Shown piece by piece: positions 1 through 6,047 of a stretch of DNA of 8,074 bases; the first letter of the stretch is position 1, and every line of letters starts with the position of its first letter. Source of the stretch: Planctomycetota bacterium. GTDB lineage: Bacteria; Planctomycetota; Phycisphaerae; Tepidisphaerales; Tepidisphaeraceae. Where the stretch lies: the NCBI GenBank assembly GCA_029777755.1, contig JAKORQ010000146.1, positions 1 to 8,074 on the forward strand. Reading direction: 5' to 3'. Under the pieces are notes generated by a model. The model ran no database searches. It worked only from the letters and a program-made list of their open reading frames with translations, and was not told the origin of the DNA. The translations under genes were made by a program, and so were the position numbers.

Positions 1-1180
1 CGTCGGCCGCCAGCTCGTCGATCGTGCGGAGGCGGCGATTGCCCAGGTGGTCGATGTCGTCGACATACCCTTCGCCGTTGCGCAGCTTGATCATGTACTT
101 CATGGAGTTCACGAAGTCCTCGCTGCGCAGAATCATCTCGTCCTCGGAGACGTTCTGGTCGAACTTGCGGTTGATGCGGAACCGGCCGACGCGGCCAAGC
201 CGATAGCGGTTCTCGTCGAAGAACTTCTCCTCGAACAGGGTCTTGGCCTTCTCAAGCTGCGGCGGGTTGCCCGGACGCAGGCGTGCGTAGATGCGCAGCA
301 GGGCGTCCTCGTGGGTGCTGGCGTTGTCCTCGGCGATGGTGTTGAGGATCAGCGGGTCAGTGACCTTGGTGATGACCGCGACGGTCTTCAGATCGGACGC
401 CTGGATCTTCTCCAGGGCCGGGCCGATCTGGGCGCCGGCCTTCACCAGCTCTTCGCCGGTTTCCTTGTCGATAATGGTCGCCGCCGCGTAGTAGGTAGCC
501 TGCAGCTGCGTCGTCTTGATGTTCTCGATCTGGTAGAACTCGTTGAGGATTGCCTCGGTCGTGCCGTACTTGGCGTCGAGGGCACGCAGGAAGGTGGTGG
601 CGGGAATCTTGCTGCTCTGGTCGATGCGCACCGCGAGGGCGTCGCGTTTGGTCACCGAGCACTCGATCCAGGAACCGCGCTCGGGGATAACGCGGAAGCC
701 GTGCAGCGGACGGTCGCCTTCCTGCTCCTCAATGAGGAAATCCACGCCCGGGGAGCGGTGAAGCTGATTAACGATGCAGCGCTCGGCACCGTTCACAATG
801 AACTCGCCGCCGCCGATCATGCAGGGGATCTCGCCGAGGTAGATCGCATCCTCGATCACCTCGTCCTTGTCCTTGCGGCTGAAGCGGACGGTGATGCGGA
901 AAGGCATCCCGTAGGTAAGGCGCAGCGCCCGGCACTCGTCGATCGTGTAGCGGGGCTTGCCAAGATCGTAGCTGACGTACTCCAGCTTGAGATTGCCGTC
1001 GTAGCTCTCGATGGGGAAAACTTCCCTCAACAGCGCCTCGAGGCCCTCATTCTTCCGCTCAGAAGGCGCGACATCCTTCTGAAGAAACCTTGCATAACTC
1101 TCGCGTTGAACTCGAATTAGATCAGGGATCGGCAGTGCATCCCCACGCTTGCTGAAATCACGAACTTCTCGCACGAGCAT
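1..1180 (-). CDS. rpoB: DNA-directed RNA polymerase beta subunit, N-terminal part (cut by window edge)
   Basis: This is the beta subunit of RNA polymerase, which with beta-prime forms the catalytic cleft of the transcription enzyme. Only 393 complete codons are visible, read leftward from the ATG at 1180; the 3' part lies beyond base 1. Conserved blocks seen in order are the N-terminal PDLIRVQRESYARFL (19-33), FPIESYDGNLKLEYVSYDLG (55-74), IYLGEIPCMIGGGEFIVNGA (113-132), ERCIVNQLHRSPGVDF (133-148), RIYARLRPGNPP (296-307), YRLGRVGRFRINRKF (326-340) and DDIDHLGNRRLR (374-385), covering the protrusion and lobe. The DDIDHLGNRR block comes earlier than in E. coli, consistent with absence of the E. 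coli lobe insertion. The ATG is chosen because AAAGGA lies six bases before it and because the first block follows at once; the frame is open about 50 codons further upstream without another ATG. The main rifampicin pocket and active site are outside the window. Confidence 0.97.
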   Translation of the reverse strand, partial: MLVREVRDFSKRGDALPIPDLIRVQRESYARFLQKDVAPSERKNEGLEALLREVFPIESYDGNLKLEYVSYDLGKPRYTIDECRALRLTYGMPFRITVRFSRKDKDEVIEDAIYLGEIPCMIGGGEFIVNGAERCIVNQLHRSPGVDFLIEEQEGDRPLHGFRVIPERGSWIECSVTKRDALAVRIDQSSKIPATTFLRALDAKYGTTEAILNEFYQIENIKTTQLQATYYAAATIIDKETGEELVKAGAQIGPALEKIQASDLKTVAVITKVTDPLILNTIAEDNASTHEDALLRIYARLRPGNPPQLEKAKTLFEEKFFDENRYRLGRVGRFRINRKFDQNVSEDEMILRSEDFVNSMKYMIKLRNGEGYVDDIDHLGNRRLRTIDELAAD

Positions 1181-1186
1181 CAGCTG

Positions 1187-1193
1187 TTCCTTT
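1187..1193 (-). promoter_or_regulatory. Ribosome binding site of rpoB
   Basis: The leftward strand reads AAAGGAA followed by a six-base spacer (CAGCTG) and then the ATG at 1180. This fixes the rpoB start, since the reading frame stays open well upstream of it. Confidence 0.75.
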
Positions 1194-1222
1194 GTGCTAC
1201 GGGTCCTCGAAGACTGTCCGCC

Positions 1223-1260
1223 GACAAAACAAGCCGCTCGTTTGTCAAATAAGCGGCTTG
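1223..1260 (-). promoter_or_regulatory. Leader hairpin with loop-to-3' complementarity (attenuator- or switch-like)
   Basis: On the leftward strand CAAGCCGCT (1260-1252) pairs perfectly with AGCGGCTTG (1238-1230), a 9-bp stem with a 13-base loop. The stem is followed directly by TTTTGTC, which gives it a weak intrinsic-terminator look. In addition the loop segment GACAAA (1246-1241) is exactly complementary to TTTGTC (1228-1223) just after the stem. The two pairings interleave. A full H-type pseudoknot is strained, because only one base joins the 9-bp stem to the second pairing, so mutually exclusive hairpins are the simpler reading. The element ends 42 bases before the rpoB ATG. Confidence 0.5.
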
Positions 1261-1320
1261 AACCGGACGCCACCACGGTTCCTCGGCACCCGGGAATTAA
1301 CTCTCGAAACCTGGCCAAGC

Positions 1321-1341
1321 TAGTTACTAACTAAAGTTAGT
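1321..1341. repeat. Overlapping AT-rich palindromes upstream of rpoB
   Basis: Two inverted repeats share bases. TAGTTA-C-TAACTA (1321-1333) is a perfect palindrome around one base, and ACTAAC-TAAA-GTTAGT (1326-1341) is a six-base inverted repeat with a four-base gap. They stand out from the GC-rich surroundings. They could be a protein-binding site in the rpoB control region or alternative hairpins in its leader. A second TTGACT lies next to them on the leftward strand (1344-1339) but its best -10 match (TAGCTT, 16-base spacing) is weak. Confidence 0.45.
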
Positions 1342-1466
1342 CAAGGCGTTACGCGCAAAACGCAAGAAGAACCTCCCCCGTTCTCGCTTCGGTTGCAAAA
1401 TAACGGGGCAGATCCTTCGAAGATGACGAATCTATGCCTTGTGCAATGCCAAGTTTGACATAGGGA

Positions 1467-1494
1467 AGCATAACCCCTCTGCGGGGGGAGTCAA
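1467..1494 (-). promoter_or_regulatory. Candidate sigma70-type promoter for rpoB
   Basis: On the leftward strand, TTGACT (1494-1489) is a five-of-six match to the -35 consensus. It is followed after 16 bases by TATGCT (1472-1467), a four-of-six match to the -10 consensus. A transcript starting near 1460 would have an untranslated leader of about 280 bases before the rpoB ATG. The spacer is very GC-rich and contains CCCC and GGGG runs that could pair. The call is by eye; promoter rules in the likely host group are poorly known. Confidence 0.4.
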
Positions 1495-1564
1495 GCCGTT
1501 GCCGCCGTTGCAGGATAAGTTATTGCACCTCAGCCCGCCAAATTTACACCGCCGGCCAGCTTTC

Positions 1565-2503
1565 CTATTTTCCCTGGTAGTGGACCCAGTGCTTGCTTGT
1601 CCAGAAGGCAACCGCCGTCAGCAGCAGGATGATCAATAACTGTATCCACGCCATTGCGCTGGCATACCCCATCCGCAGGAACACAAAGGCGTTGTCATAC
1701 AGATACATGGTGTAGAAGTAGGTGGCTCGTGCCGGGCCGCCTCCCGTCATAATGTACGCCGTAGCAAAGACTTGCAGTGAACCGATGATCCCCATGACCA
1801 GGTTGAAGAAAATCACCGGTGAGATCATCGGGATCGTCACGTTCCACAGCCGGTCCCAGCCGGTAGCCCCGTCGATGTCAGCGGCCTCGTACAGCTCGCG
1901 TGGAACATCCTGCAGGCCGGCGAGGTAAATCACCACCGCATGCCCCACGCCCCAGAAACTCATCAGTATAAGTGAGGGCATCGCCCAGTTGGGGTCGGTC
2001 AGCCAGCCCGGACCATCGATTCCCAGCTTCATCAGGAGGCCGTTTATCAGACCCAGCTTGGCGTTGAACAGCCACAGCCACAGCATGCTGGAGGCCACGA
2101 TCGGCACCAGAGACGGCAGGAAGACGATCGTCCGGTAGACCGCCTGCCCGCGGATGTTCTGGTTCAGCAGCAGCGCCAGGCCCACCGATACGCACATCCC
2201 CCCGGGCAGGGAGAACGCCGCGAAGTACGCCGTGTTCCACAATGTCCGCCAGAAGACCGGGTCGGCCATCAGGTCGCGGTAGTTTTGCAGTCCCACCCAC
2301 ACCGGCCGCTGCAGCAGCGAGTACTCGCAGAAGCTGTAGTACAGCGACAGCAGGATCGGCAGCAGCGTAAAGCCGAGGAACCCCACTATCCACGGTGAGA
2401 TGAACGCCAGTCCCTTGACCAACTGGCGTCTCTCATGCTGGCGGACAAGCGCCTCTGCACTTTCCTGTATGACTGGGGGTTGGCTCGCCACCGGCTGGCT
2501 CAT
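1565..2503 (-). CDS. ABC transporter permease, MalF/UgpA type (CUT1 sugar importer)
   Basis: This is an inner-membrane permease subunit of a binding-protein-dependent sugar importer of the CUT1 class. The 312-residue protein is of normal length for the family. Six hydrophobic segments are visible near residues 34-57, 92-113, 127-146, 174-198, 228-252 and 283-301. The cytoplasmic EAA loop that docks on the ATPase is intact: ELYEAADIDGATGWDRLW (203-220) followed by NVTIPMISPV. FLPSLVPIVASSMLWLWLF and ATAYIMTGGGPARATYFY are also typical of MalF-like subunits. The start at 2503 is preferred over the in-frame ATG at 2548: it overlaps the binding-protein stop as ATGA and has AGGAG upstream (2519-2515, 11-base spacing), implying coupled translation. 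A family member normally works as a heterodimer with a MalG-type partner, which is not next to it; the neighbour downstream is rpoB. The substrate is not determined. Confidence 0.93.
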   Translation of the reverse strand: MSQPVASQPPVIQESAEALVRQHERRQLVKGLAFISPWIVGFLGFTLLPILLSLYYSFCEYSLLQRPVWVGLQNYRDLMADPVFWRTLWNTAYFAAFSLPGGMCVSVGLALLLNQNIRGQAVYRTIVFLPSLVPIVASSMLWLWLFNAKLGLINGLLMKLGIDGPGWLTDPNWAMPSLILMSFWGVGHAVVIYLAGLQDVPRELYEAADIDGATGWDRLWNVTIPMISPVIFFNLVMGIIGSLQVFATAYIMTGGGPARATYFYTMYLYDNAFVFLRMGYASAMAWIQLLIILLLTAVAFWTSKHWVHYQGK

Positions 2504-2519
2504 TGGGATAGCTTCTCCT
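2500..2519 (-). promoter_or_regulatory. ATGA stop-start overlap and ribosome binding site coupling binding protein to permease
   Basis: On the leftward strand the permease ATG (2503-2501) overlaps the binding-protein TGA (2502-2500) as ATGA. AGGAG at 2519-2515 lies inside the last codons of the binding protein, eleven bases before the ATG. This arrangement argues for co-transcription and translational coupling, and it decides the permease start. Confidence 0.7.
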
Positions 2520-3933
2520 GCACGGCAAGGAATCGGTTGTAAAACCACTGGGAGCGCCGCTGTGCGTCATCGAGCGCTTGCTGTGGCGTTTTTCGCAGCA
2601 GATAGACCTCCTGGATGGCATTGTTCAACTCTGCGGCGACCTGGGGCCAGATGCCGATGGAGGGCAGCGCACGGGCATTGGGGCTGGAGGCAAGCTGCTC
2701 GAATACATCTATATATGGATTGGGGTGATTCTCCAGGAACTCGTCACTCACCTTAGTGAGGGGCGAGTTCTTGCAGTGCAGGGTGTTCAGCCGCTCCATC
2801 ACATCCTGGCGATTGACGAACGCGATGAACTCGAACGCTTCCTTCGGATGCCTGGCGCCGCGCGGAATCACCAGAGTGTCGAAGCCGCAATAGGAGACAT
2901 TCTCCAACCCCGGCACGGCCGAGGGGAACGGCGCCGCCGCCCACGCGTAGTTCTGCTTGCGCTGCTCGCGGGGGAGAGTGGCCTCCTGCTCCTTGCTCAT
3001 CTTCCAGCGGTTCATCTCCGGCTTGAGGTGCTCGATATAGTTGGCCATCCACGGCCCCTGCTTCACCATCGCCACCATGCCAGTGAGGAAAGGATTCTGG
3101 GTGGAGTTGAAGGTCCCGAATCCTGAGCGGAACTCGCCCATGGTCTCCACCCCCAGGCGCTTTGAGTATGACTGGATCCACTCCAGCGCCTCAACCATCT
3201 TCGGGTGGTTGAGCTGAAGCGTCTGTGTCTGCTCGTCAAAGACGCTCACCCCAAACCAGTATCCCGTGTGCGCCAGGAACCAGCCCGGCTCCATGGGTAG
3301 ATAGCCGGCCGAGATGATGTGCTTTCTTCCATTGGGCAGCGTCTCGATCACGTCCAGCGCCTTGGCGTATTCATCCAGTTCCCGCAGTGTCCGCGGCGGG
3401 CGATCCGGATCCAGCCCGGCCGCCCGCAGGGCATCGGCCCGCTCAAGGAATATCTGCTTGTTGTAATGCAACGCGGTGGCAGCCGGCGTACTGATCAGGG
3501 CATACAGCACACCGTTGTACCGGCAGGCGTTCCAGTAGACCGGCTTGTAGTAATCTTCAGTGATGCCGTGGGCGGCGGCCATCTCGTCCAGCGGCAGCAG
3601 TGCTCCCATCGACGCAAACTGCGCCACCTCCACATCCCACAGCCCGGCAACATCCGGCGGAACGCCGCCGGCCGTCGAAACCAACGTCTTCTGGTTGATG
3701 TTGCTCATGGACAGGTACTGGACGTAGATCCCCTTCTCCTCGCCGACGGTGCGATTGAACCAGTCGACGATCGACTCCATGGCGGCCCGCTCTTTGCCGG
3801 GCCACTTCTCCCAGTACTGGACGATCACCTTTCCGCCGGCAGGCGTTTCATCAGGGCGCGGGCCGAATATAAGCAGAATCGCCGCCGCCAGCATGAAGAT
3901 CACAGAGATGATTCGCTTGAGCCACCTGCGCAT
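2500..3933 (-). CDS. Extracellular solute-binding protein, family 1 (sugar ABC transporter)
   Basis: This 477-residue protein would capture a sugar or oligosaccharide outside the inner membrane and hand it to the permease. The N terminus has a basic stretch (RRWLKR, 2-7) and a hydrophobic segment (8-24). No lipobox cysteine and no clear AxA cleavage site follow, so it may remain anchored by this segment. Family features include the strand KVIVQYWEKW (35-44), the GGVPPDVAGLWD ligand-domain motif (89-100), GALLPLDEMAA (110-120), the RYNGVLYAL and LHYNKQIF hinge regions (138-162), GMVAMVKQGPW (285-295) and, toward the C terminus, a PKEAFEFIAFVN helix. It follows the AraC-type gene by 66 bases and overlaps the permease start by ATGA. 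No good ribosome binding site precedes the ATG at 3933, so the start is moderately certain. The bound ligand cannot be inferred. Confidence 0.93.
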   Translation of the reverse strand: MRRWLKRIISVIFMLAAAILLIFGPRPDETPAGGKVIVQYWEKWPGKERAAMESIVDWFNRTVGEEKGIYVQYLSMSNINQKTLVSTAGGVPPDVAGLWDVEVAQFASMGALLPLDEMAAAHGITEDYYKPVYWNACRYNGVLYALISTPAATALHYNKQIFLERADALRAAGLDPDRPPRTLRELDEYAKALDVIETLPNGRKHIISAGYLPMEPGWFLAHTGYWFGVSVFDEQTQTLQLNHPKMVEALEWIQSYSKRLGVETMGEFRSGFGTFNSTQNPFLTGMVAMVKQGPWMANYIEHLKPEMNRWKMSKEQEATLPREQRKQNYAWAAAPFPSAVPGLENVSYCGFDTLVIPRGARHPKEAFEFIAFVNRQDVMERLNTLHCKNSPLTKVSDEFLENHPNPYIDVFEQLASSPNARALPSIGIWPQVAAELNNAIQEVYLLRKTPQQALDDAQRRSQWFYNRFLAVQEKLSQ

Positions 3934-3999
3934 TGTTGAGCATCATTGCAGAGCCACGGCCGCCCTTCAATATACTGTCGCACCGCTCAGGCCATTTCC
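3934..3999 (-). other. 66-base gap between AraC-type gene and binding-protein gene
   Basis: No terminator-like hairpin with a T-run and no convincing promoter is seen, which favours one transcript running from the regulator through the transporter genes. A TATATT hexamer is present but lacks a partner -35 at proper spacing. Confidence 0.45.
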
Positions 4000-4839
4000 C
4001 TAAGTCTCCCCACCGGTGGCAGGCTCCTGCCGGCGGAAGGCGGTGGGCGACACGCCGAAATGGGCCTTGAACCGCTTGGAAAAAGCGTAGGCATCGGTAT
4101 ACCCCACCCGCCGGGCAACCTCCTTTACCGCCATGTTCTGGTCGCGCAGCAGGTAAGCCGCCTGGTGCATGCGCTGACGCAGGAGATACTCATGCGCTGC
4201 GGTGCCGAAATATCGACGGAACAGCTCGCAGAAGTGGGAGATGCAATGTCCGGTCCGTGCCGCCAGCTCGGATAGCGGCAGCGGGCGGTCGTATTCTGAC
4301 TCGATCAGGTGACGGACCGCCAGAAATTCGGACGGTATCTGCCGCTGGCGATCGGCGGCCCGAATCTCACGTGAGATCCCCCGGCAGAGATTGTCCAGCA
4401 GGTTCCGCACGATCATGGCATCCGGGTCGGGCTGCCGGGTAAGCTCCTCGTGGATGGCCAGGAGGTGCCGGTCCACGATCGACGCATCGGCCAGGCGAAA
4501 GGGCGTACCCAGCGGCAGGCCGCTGTCCTTGAGCATGTCGCGCACGATCGCCCCGTCGCAATGCATCCATGAATGCCTGAAACCATGTTCTTCCCGGCCG
4601 TAATACTGCCATCTGCCCGGCGTCCAGATCATCATGGTGCCGGCCGGCTGCTGGCGGGTGGGGATCTCGGTGGCGGCTACCCAGACCTGGTCGAAGAAGT
4701 ACATGAGCAGGTAATCGCCCGTGCCGCGGGGGCGGTTGATGATGGACGGGGGCATCGGCTCCTGCACCCCGATCCCGCGAATGACCAGGCGTTTGGACTT
4801 GAGGATGGGATTGGCGAAGAAGTGTTTGAAGCCTCGCAT
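4000..4839 (-). CDS. AraC-family transcriptional regulator
   Basis: This is a 279-residue DNA-binding regulator with the standard AraC layout. The N-terminal half (about 25-130) looks like a cupin-type effector-binding domain: it contains RPRGTGDYLLMYFFDQ (36-51), the PAGTMMIWTPG strand pair (65-75) and SWMHCDG (90-96), which matches the W-x-H-x-x-G signature of sugar-sensing members. The C-terminal part carries two helix-turn-helix units, about 187-208 (LPLSELAARTGHCISHFCEL) and 236-258 (MAVKEVARRVGYTDAYAFSK), closed by the family signature FGVSPTAFRR (261-270). It is transcribed divergently from the two glycosidase genes and co-directionally with the transporter genes, so it probably controls both arms in response to an imported sugar. 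The start at 4839 has only a weak ribosome binding site (GGTAAG), but it is the first ATG and gives a family-typical length. It likely acts as an activator; this is inferred from the family. Confidence 0.95.
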   Translation of the reverse strand: MRGFKHFFANPILKSKRLVIRGIGVQEPMPPSIINRPRGTGDYLLMYFFDQVWVAATEIPTRQQPAGTMMIWTPGRWQYYGREEHGFRHSWMHCDGAIVRDMLKDSGLPLGTPFRLADASIVDRHLLAIHEELTRQPDPDAMIVRNLLDNLCRGISREIRAADRQRQIPSEFLAVRHLIESEYDRPLPLSELAARTGHCISHFCELFRRYFGTAAHEYLLRQRMHQAAYLLRDQNMAVKEVARRVGYTDAYAFSKRFKAHFGVSPTAFRRQEPATGGET

Positions 4840-4940
4840 GTTCTTACCGGAAGAAAATACATCACAATCCCAATCCCCGCCATTCCTTTGTGCCCCGCAC
4901 CAGGTAGCCTCATTGCCACGTCAACATCAAGGAGACATCT
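4840..4940. promoter_or_regulatory. Divergent control region between araC-type regulator and GH172-GH116 operon
   Basis: These 101 bases must hold promoters for both directions. A tandem CAATCC-CAATCC (4865-4876), with a related CATTCC at 4881-4886, is visible, but it does not have the spacing usual for AraC-family operators. No promoter close to consensus was found on either strand, which fits promoters that depend on an activator. The only strong signal is the ribosome binding site for the rightward gene. Confidence 0.55.
4929..4934 (+). promoter_or_regulatory. Ribosome binding site of the GH172 gene
   Basis: AAGGAG stands six bases before the ATG at 4941, a near-ideal site that supports this start. 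Confidence 0.8.
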
Positions 4941-6038
4941 ATGGATCAACTCTACCGGATTCCTGAAGGGGTACAGACAAGATGGGCCAGCCCGGAGAAC
5001 TTCTCCGCGGAGAAGGGCGCGGCGACGCGCGGCAACGATGGCCGCAAACGCAGTGCGTGGTTTTCACTGAAGGCCGGTGAAACCCGCGAAATGGCAAATC
5101 TCAGCGGCGTCTCGGGGACGCTGCGGCGCATCTGGATCACCATCAACGACCGCAGCCCCAAGATGCTGCGCGGGCTGAAGTTTGAGATCTACTGGGACGG
5201 GGCGGACAAGCCCACGGTCTCCTGCCCGCTGGGTGATTTCTTCAACCACGTGCTGGGCAAGATGGCGACCTTCCAGTCCGCCCTTTTCTCCAGCCCCGAG
5301 GGTCGCAGCTTCAACTGCTGCATTCCCATGCCCTTCCGCAAGGGAGCGAGAGTCACGCTGACCAACGAGACTGACACCGATCTCGACATGGTGTTCTACG
5401 ACATCAACTTCACCATCGGCGACCGGCACGACGATGATGTCCTTTACTTCCATGCCTTCTGGAACCGGCAGAACCCCACCACGCCGCGGAAGGACTACGA
5501 GTTCCTCCCGCGCGTCAGCGGCAAGGGAAGGCTGCTGGGCGTCTGCTTCGGCGTGAAGGCAAACACCGGCGAATGGCTCACCACCTGGTGGGGCGAAGGT
5601 GAAGTGAAGGTTTACCTCGATGGTGACCAGGAGTTGCCGACCCTGTGCGGCACAGGCACCGAGGACTACATCGGCACCGCCTGGGGACAGGGACAATACG
5701 CCAACCTATACCAGGGCTGCCACATCGCCGACCACCCCAATCTCCATTACGGGTTCTATCGCCTGCACGTACCGGACCCGATCTACTTCCAGCAGGAGAT
5801 CCGCGCCACCATCCAGCAGATCGGGTGCTGGACGCCTGATACGATCGCCAAGCTGTACGTCGCCGGAAAGCAACTCACGCTAGGGGACGTCCCCGTGGAC
5901 ATGAAGAAGGTCGCCGAGGCGGGAGGCTATGGCTGCTTCGAGCGCGCCGACGACTGGTGCAGCTGCGTCTACTTCTATCTCAACAGTCCAACCAGCAACC
6001 TGCCGGCGCTTGCGCCTGTGCAGCAGCGCCTGGCCTAG
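4941..6038 (+). CDS. DUF2961 / glycoside hydrolase family 172 protein
   Basis: This 365-residue protein belongs to the DUF2961 family, now glycoside hydrolase family 172. Characterised members include a difructose dianhydride I synthase/hydrolase and exo-acting D-arabinofuranosidases. Family blocks seen here are LRGLKFEIYWDG (76-87), PLGDFF (96-101), the strand SFNCCIPMPFRKGARVTL (123-140), VFYDINFT (151-158), WWGEGEVKVYLDGD (216-229), CGTGTEDYIGTAWGQG (236-251) and HYGFYRLHVPDPIYFQQEIR (269-288). The best candidates for the two catalytic carboxylates are E219 in WGEG and E241 in GTEDY, about the separation known for the family; this assignment is by motif. No signal peptide is present, so it should act in the cytoplasm, where family members form trimers or larger rings. 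It is the first gene of a rightward operon with the GH116 gene, nine bases downstream. Exact substrate is unknown; a furanoside-type linkage is the family-based guess. Confidence 0.92.
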   Translation: MDQLYRIPEGVQTRWASPENFSAEKGAATRGNDGRKRSAWFSLKAGETREMANLSGVSGTLRRIWITINDRSPKMLRGLKFEIYWDGADKPTVSCPLGDFFNHVLGKMATFQSALFSSPEGRSFNCCIPMPFRKGARVTLTNETDTDLDMVFYDINFTIGDRHDDDVLYFHAFWNRQNPTTPRKDYEFLPRVSGKGRLLGVCFGVKANTGEWLTTWWGEGEVKVYLDGDQELPTLCGTGTEDYIGTAWGQGQYANLYQGCHIADHPNLHYGFYRLHVPDPIYFQQEIRATIQQIGCWTPDTIAKLYVAGKQLTLGDVPVDMKKVAEAGGYGCFERADDWCSCVYFYLNSPTSNLPALAPVQQRLA

Positions 6039-6042
6039 GAGG
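6037..6042 (+). promoter_or_regulatory. Ribosome binding site of the GH116 gene, overlapping the upstream stop codon
   Basis: AGGAGG (6037-6042) overlaps the TAG stop of the GH172 gene (6036-6038) and lies five bases before the ATG at 6048. This indicates tight co-translation of the two enzymes and fixes the GH116 start. Confidence 0.8.
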
Positions 6043-6047
6043 CAGAC

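Larger units (their letters stand above)
1181..1564. other. 384-base non-coding stretch between permease and rpoB (rpoB promoter and leader region)
   Basis: No credible gene is seen on either strand. No trace of a second permease (no EAA loop) or of ribosomal protein L7/L12 is visible. The stretch is less GC-rich than the flanking genes in places. It holds a candidate promoter, an AT-rich palindrome cluster and a hairpin with loop complementarity, each listed separately. No strong intrinsic terminator with a long T-run follows the permease stop, so some read-through from the transporter operon into rpoB cannot be ruled out. Confidence 0.7.

Noticed and set aside
47..1120. Long rightward open frame of 357 codons opposite rpoB
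   Set aside because: It is the antisense shadow of rpoB, whose own frame shows unmistakable family blocks throughout; the shadow protein has no recognisable domain and only reflects GC-biased third positions.
1240..1300. tRNA-like T-loop string GGTTCAA on the leftward strand
   Set aside because: The flanking bases cannot form the five-pair T stem, and no acceptor stem or anticodon arm fits around it.
1149..1334. Possible small rightward gene across the rpoB start and leader
   Set aside because: It overlaps the rpoB ribosome binding site and start, has no good ribosome binding site of its own and no recognisable protein features.
1439..1639. Possible small rightward gene of 66 codons between rpoB and the permease
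   Set aside because: It runs into the end of the permease gene on the other strand, has no convincing ribosome binding site, and its first part covers the candidate rpoB promoter.
2504..2548. Longer permease start at 2548
   Set aside because: It would add 15 residues overlapping the binding-protein gene by 49 bases; the ATG at 2503 has an AGGAG site and the classic ATGA overlap.
3934..3999. Separate promoter for the binding-protein gene around the TATATT hexamer
   Set aside because: No -35-like hexamer at 15-19 bases; the TATATT alone is not enough.
5064..5696. Leftward 210-codon frame opposite the GH172 gene
   Set aside because: Antisense shadow of a gene with clear GH172 motifs; no independent support.
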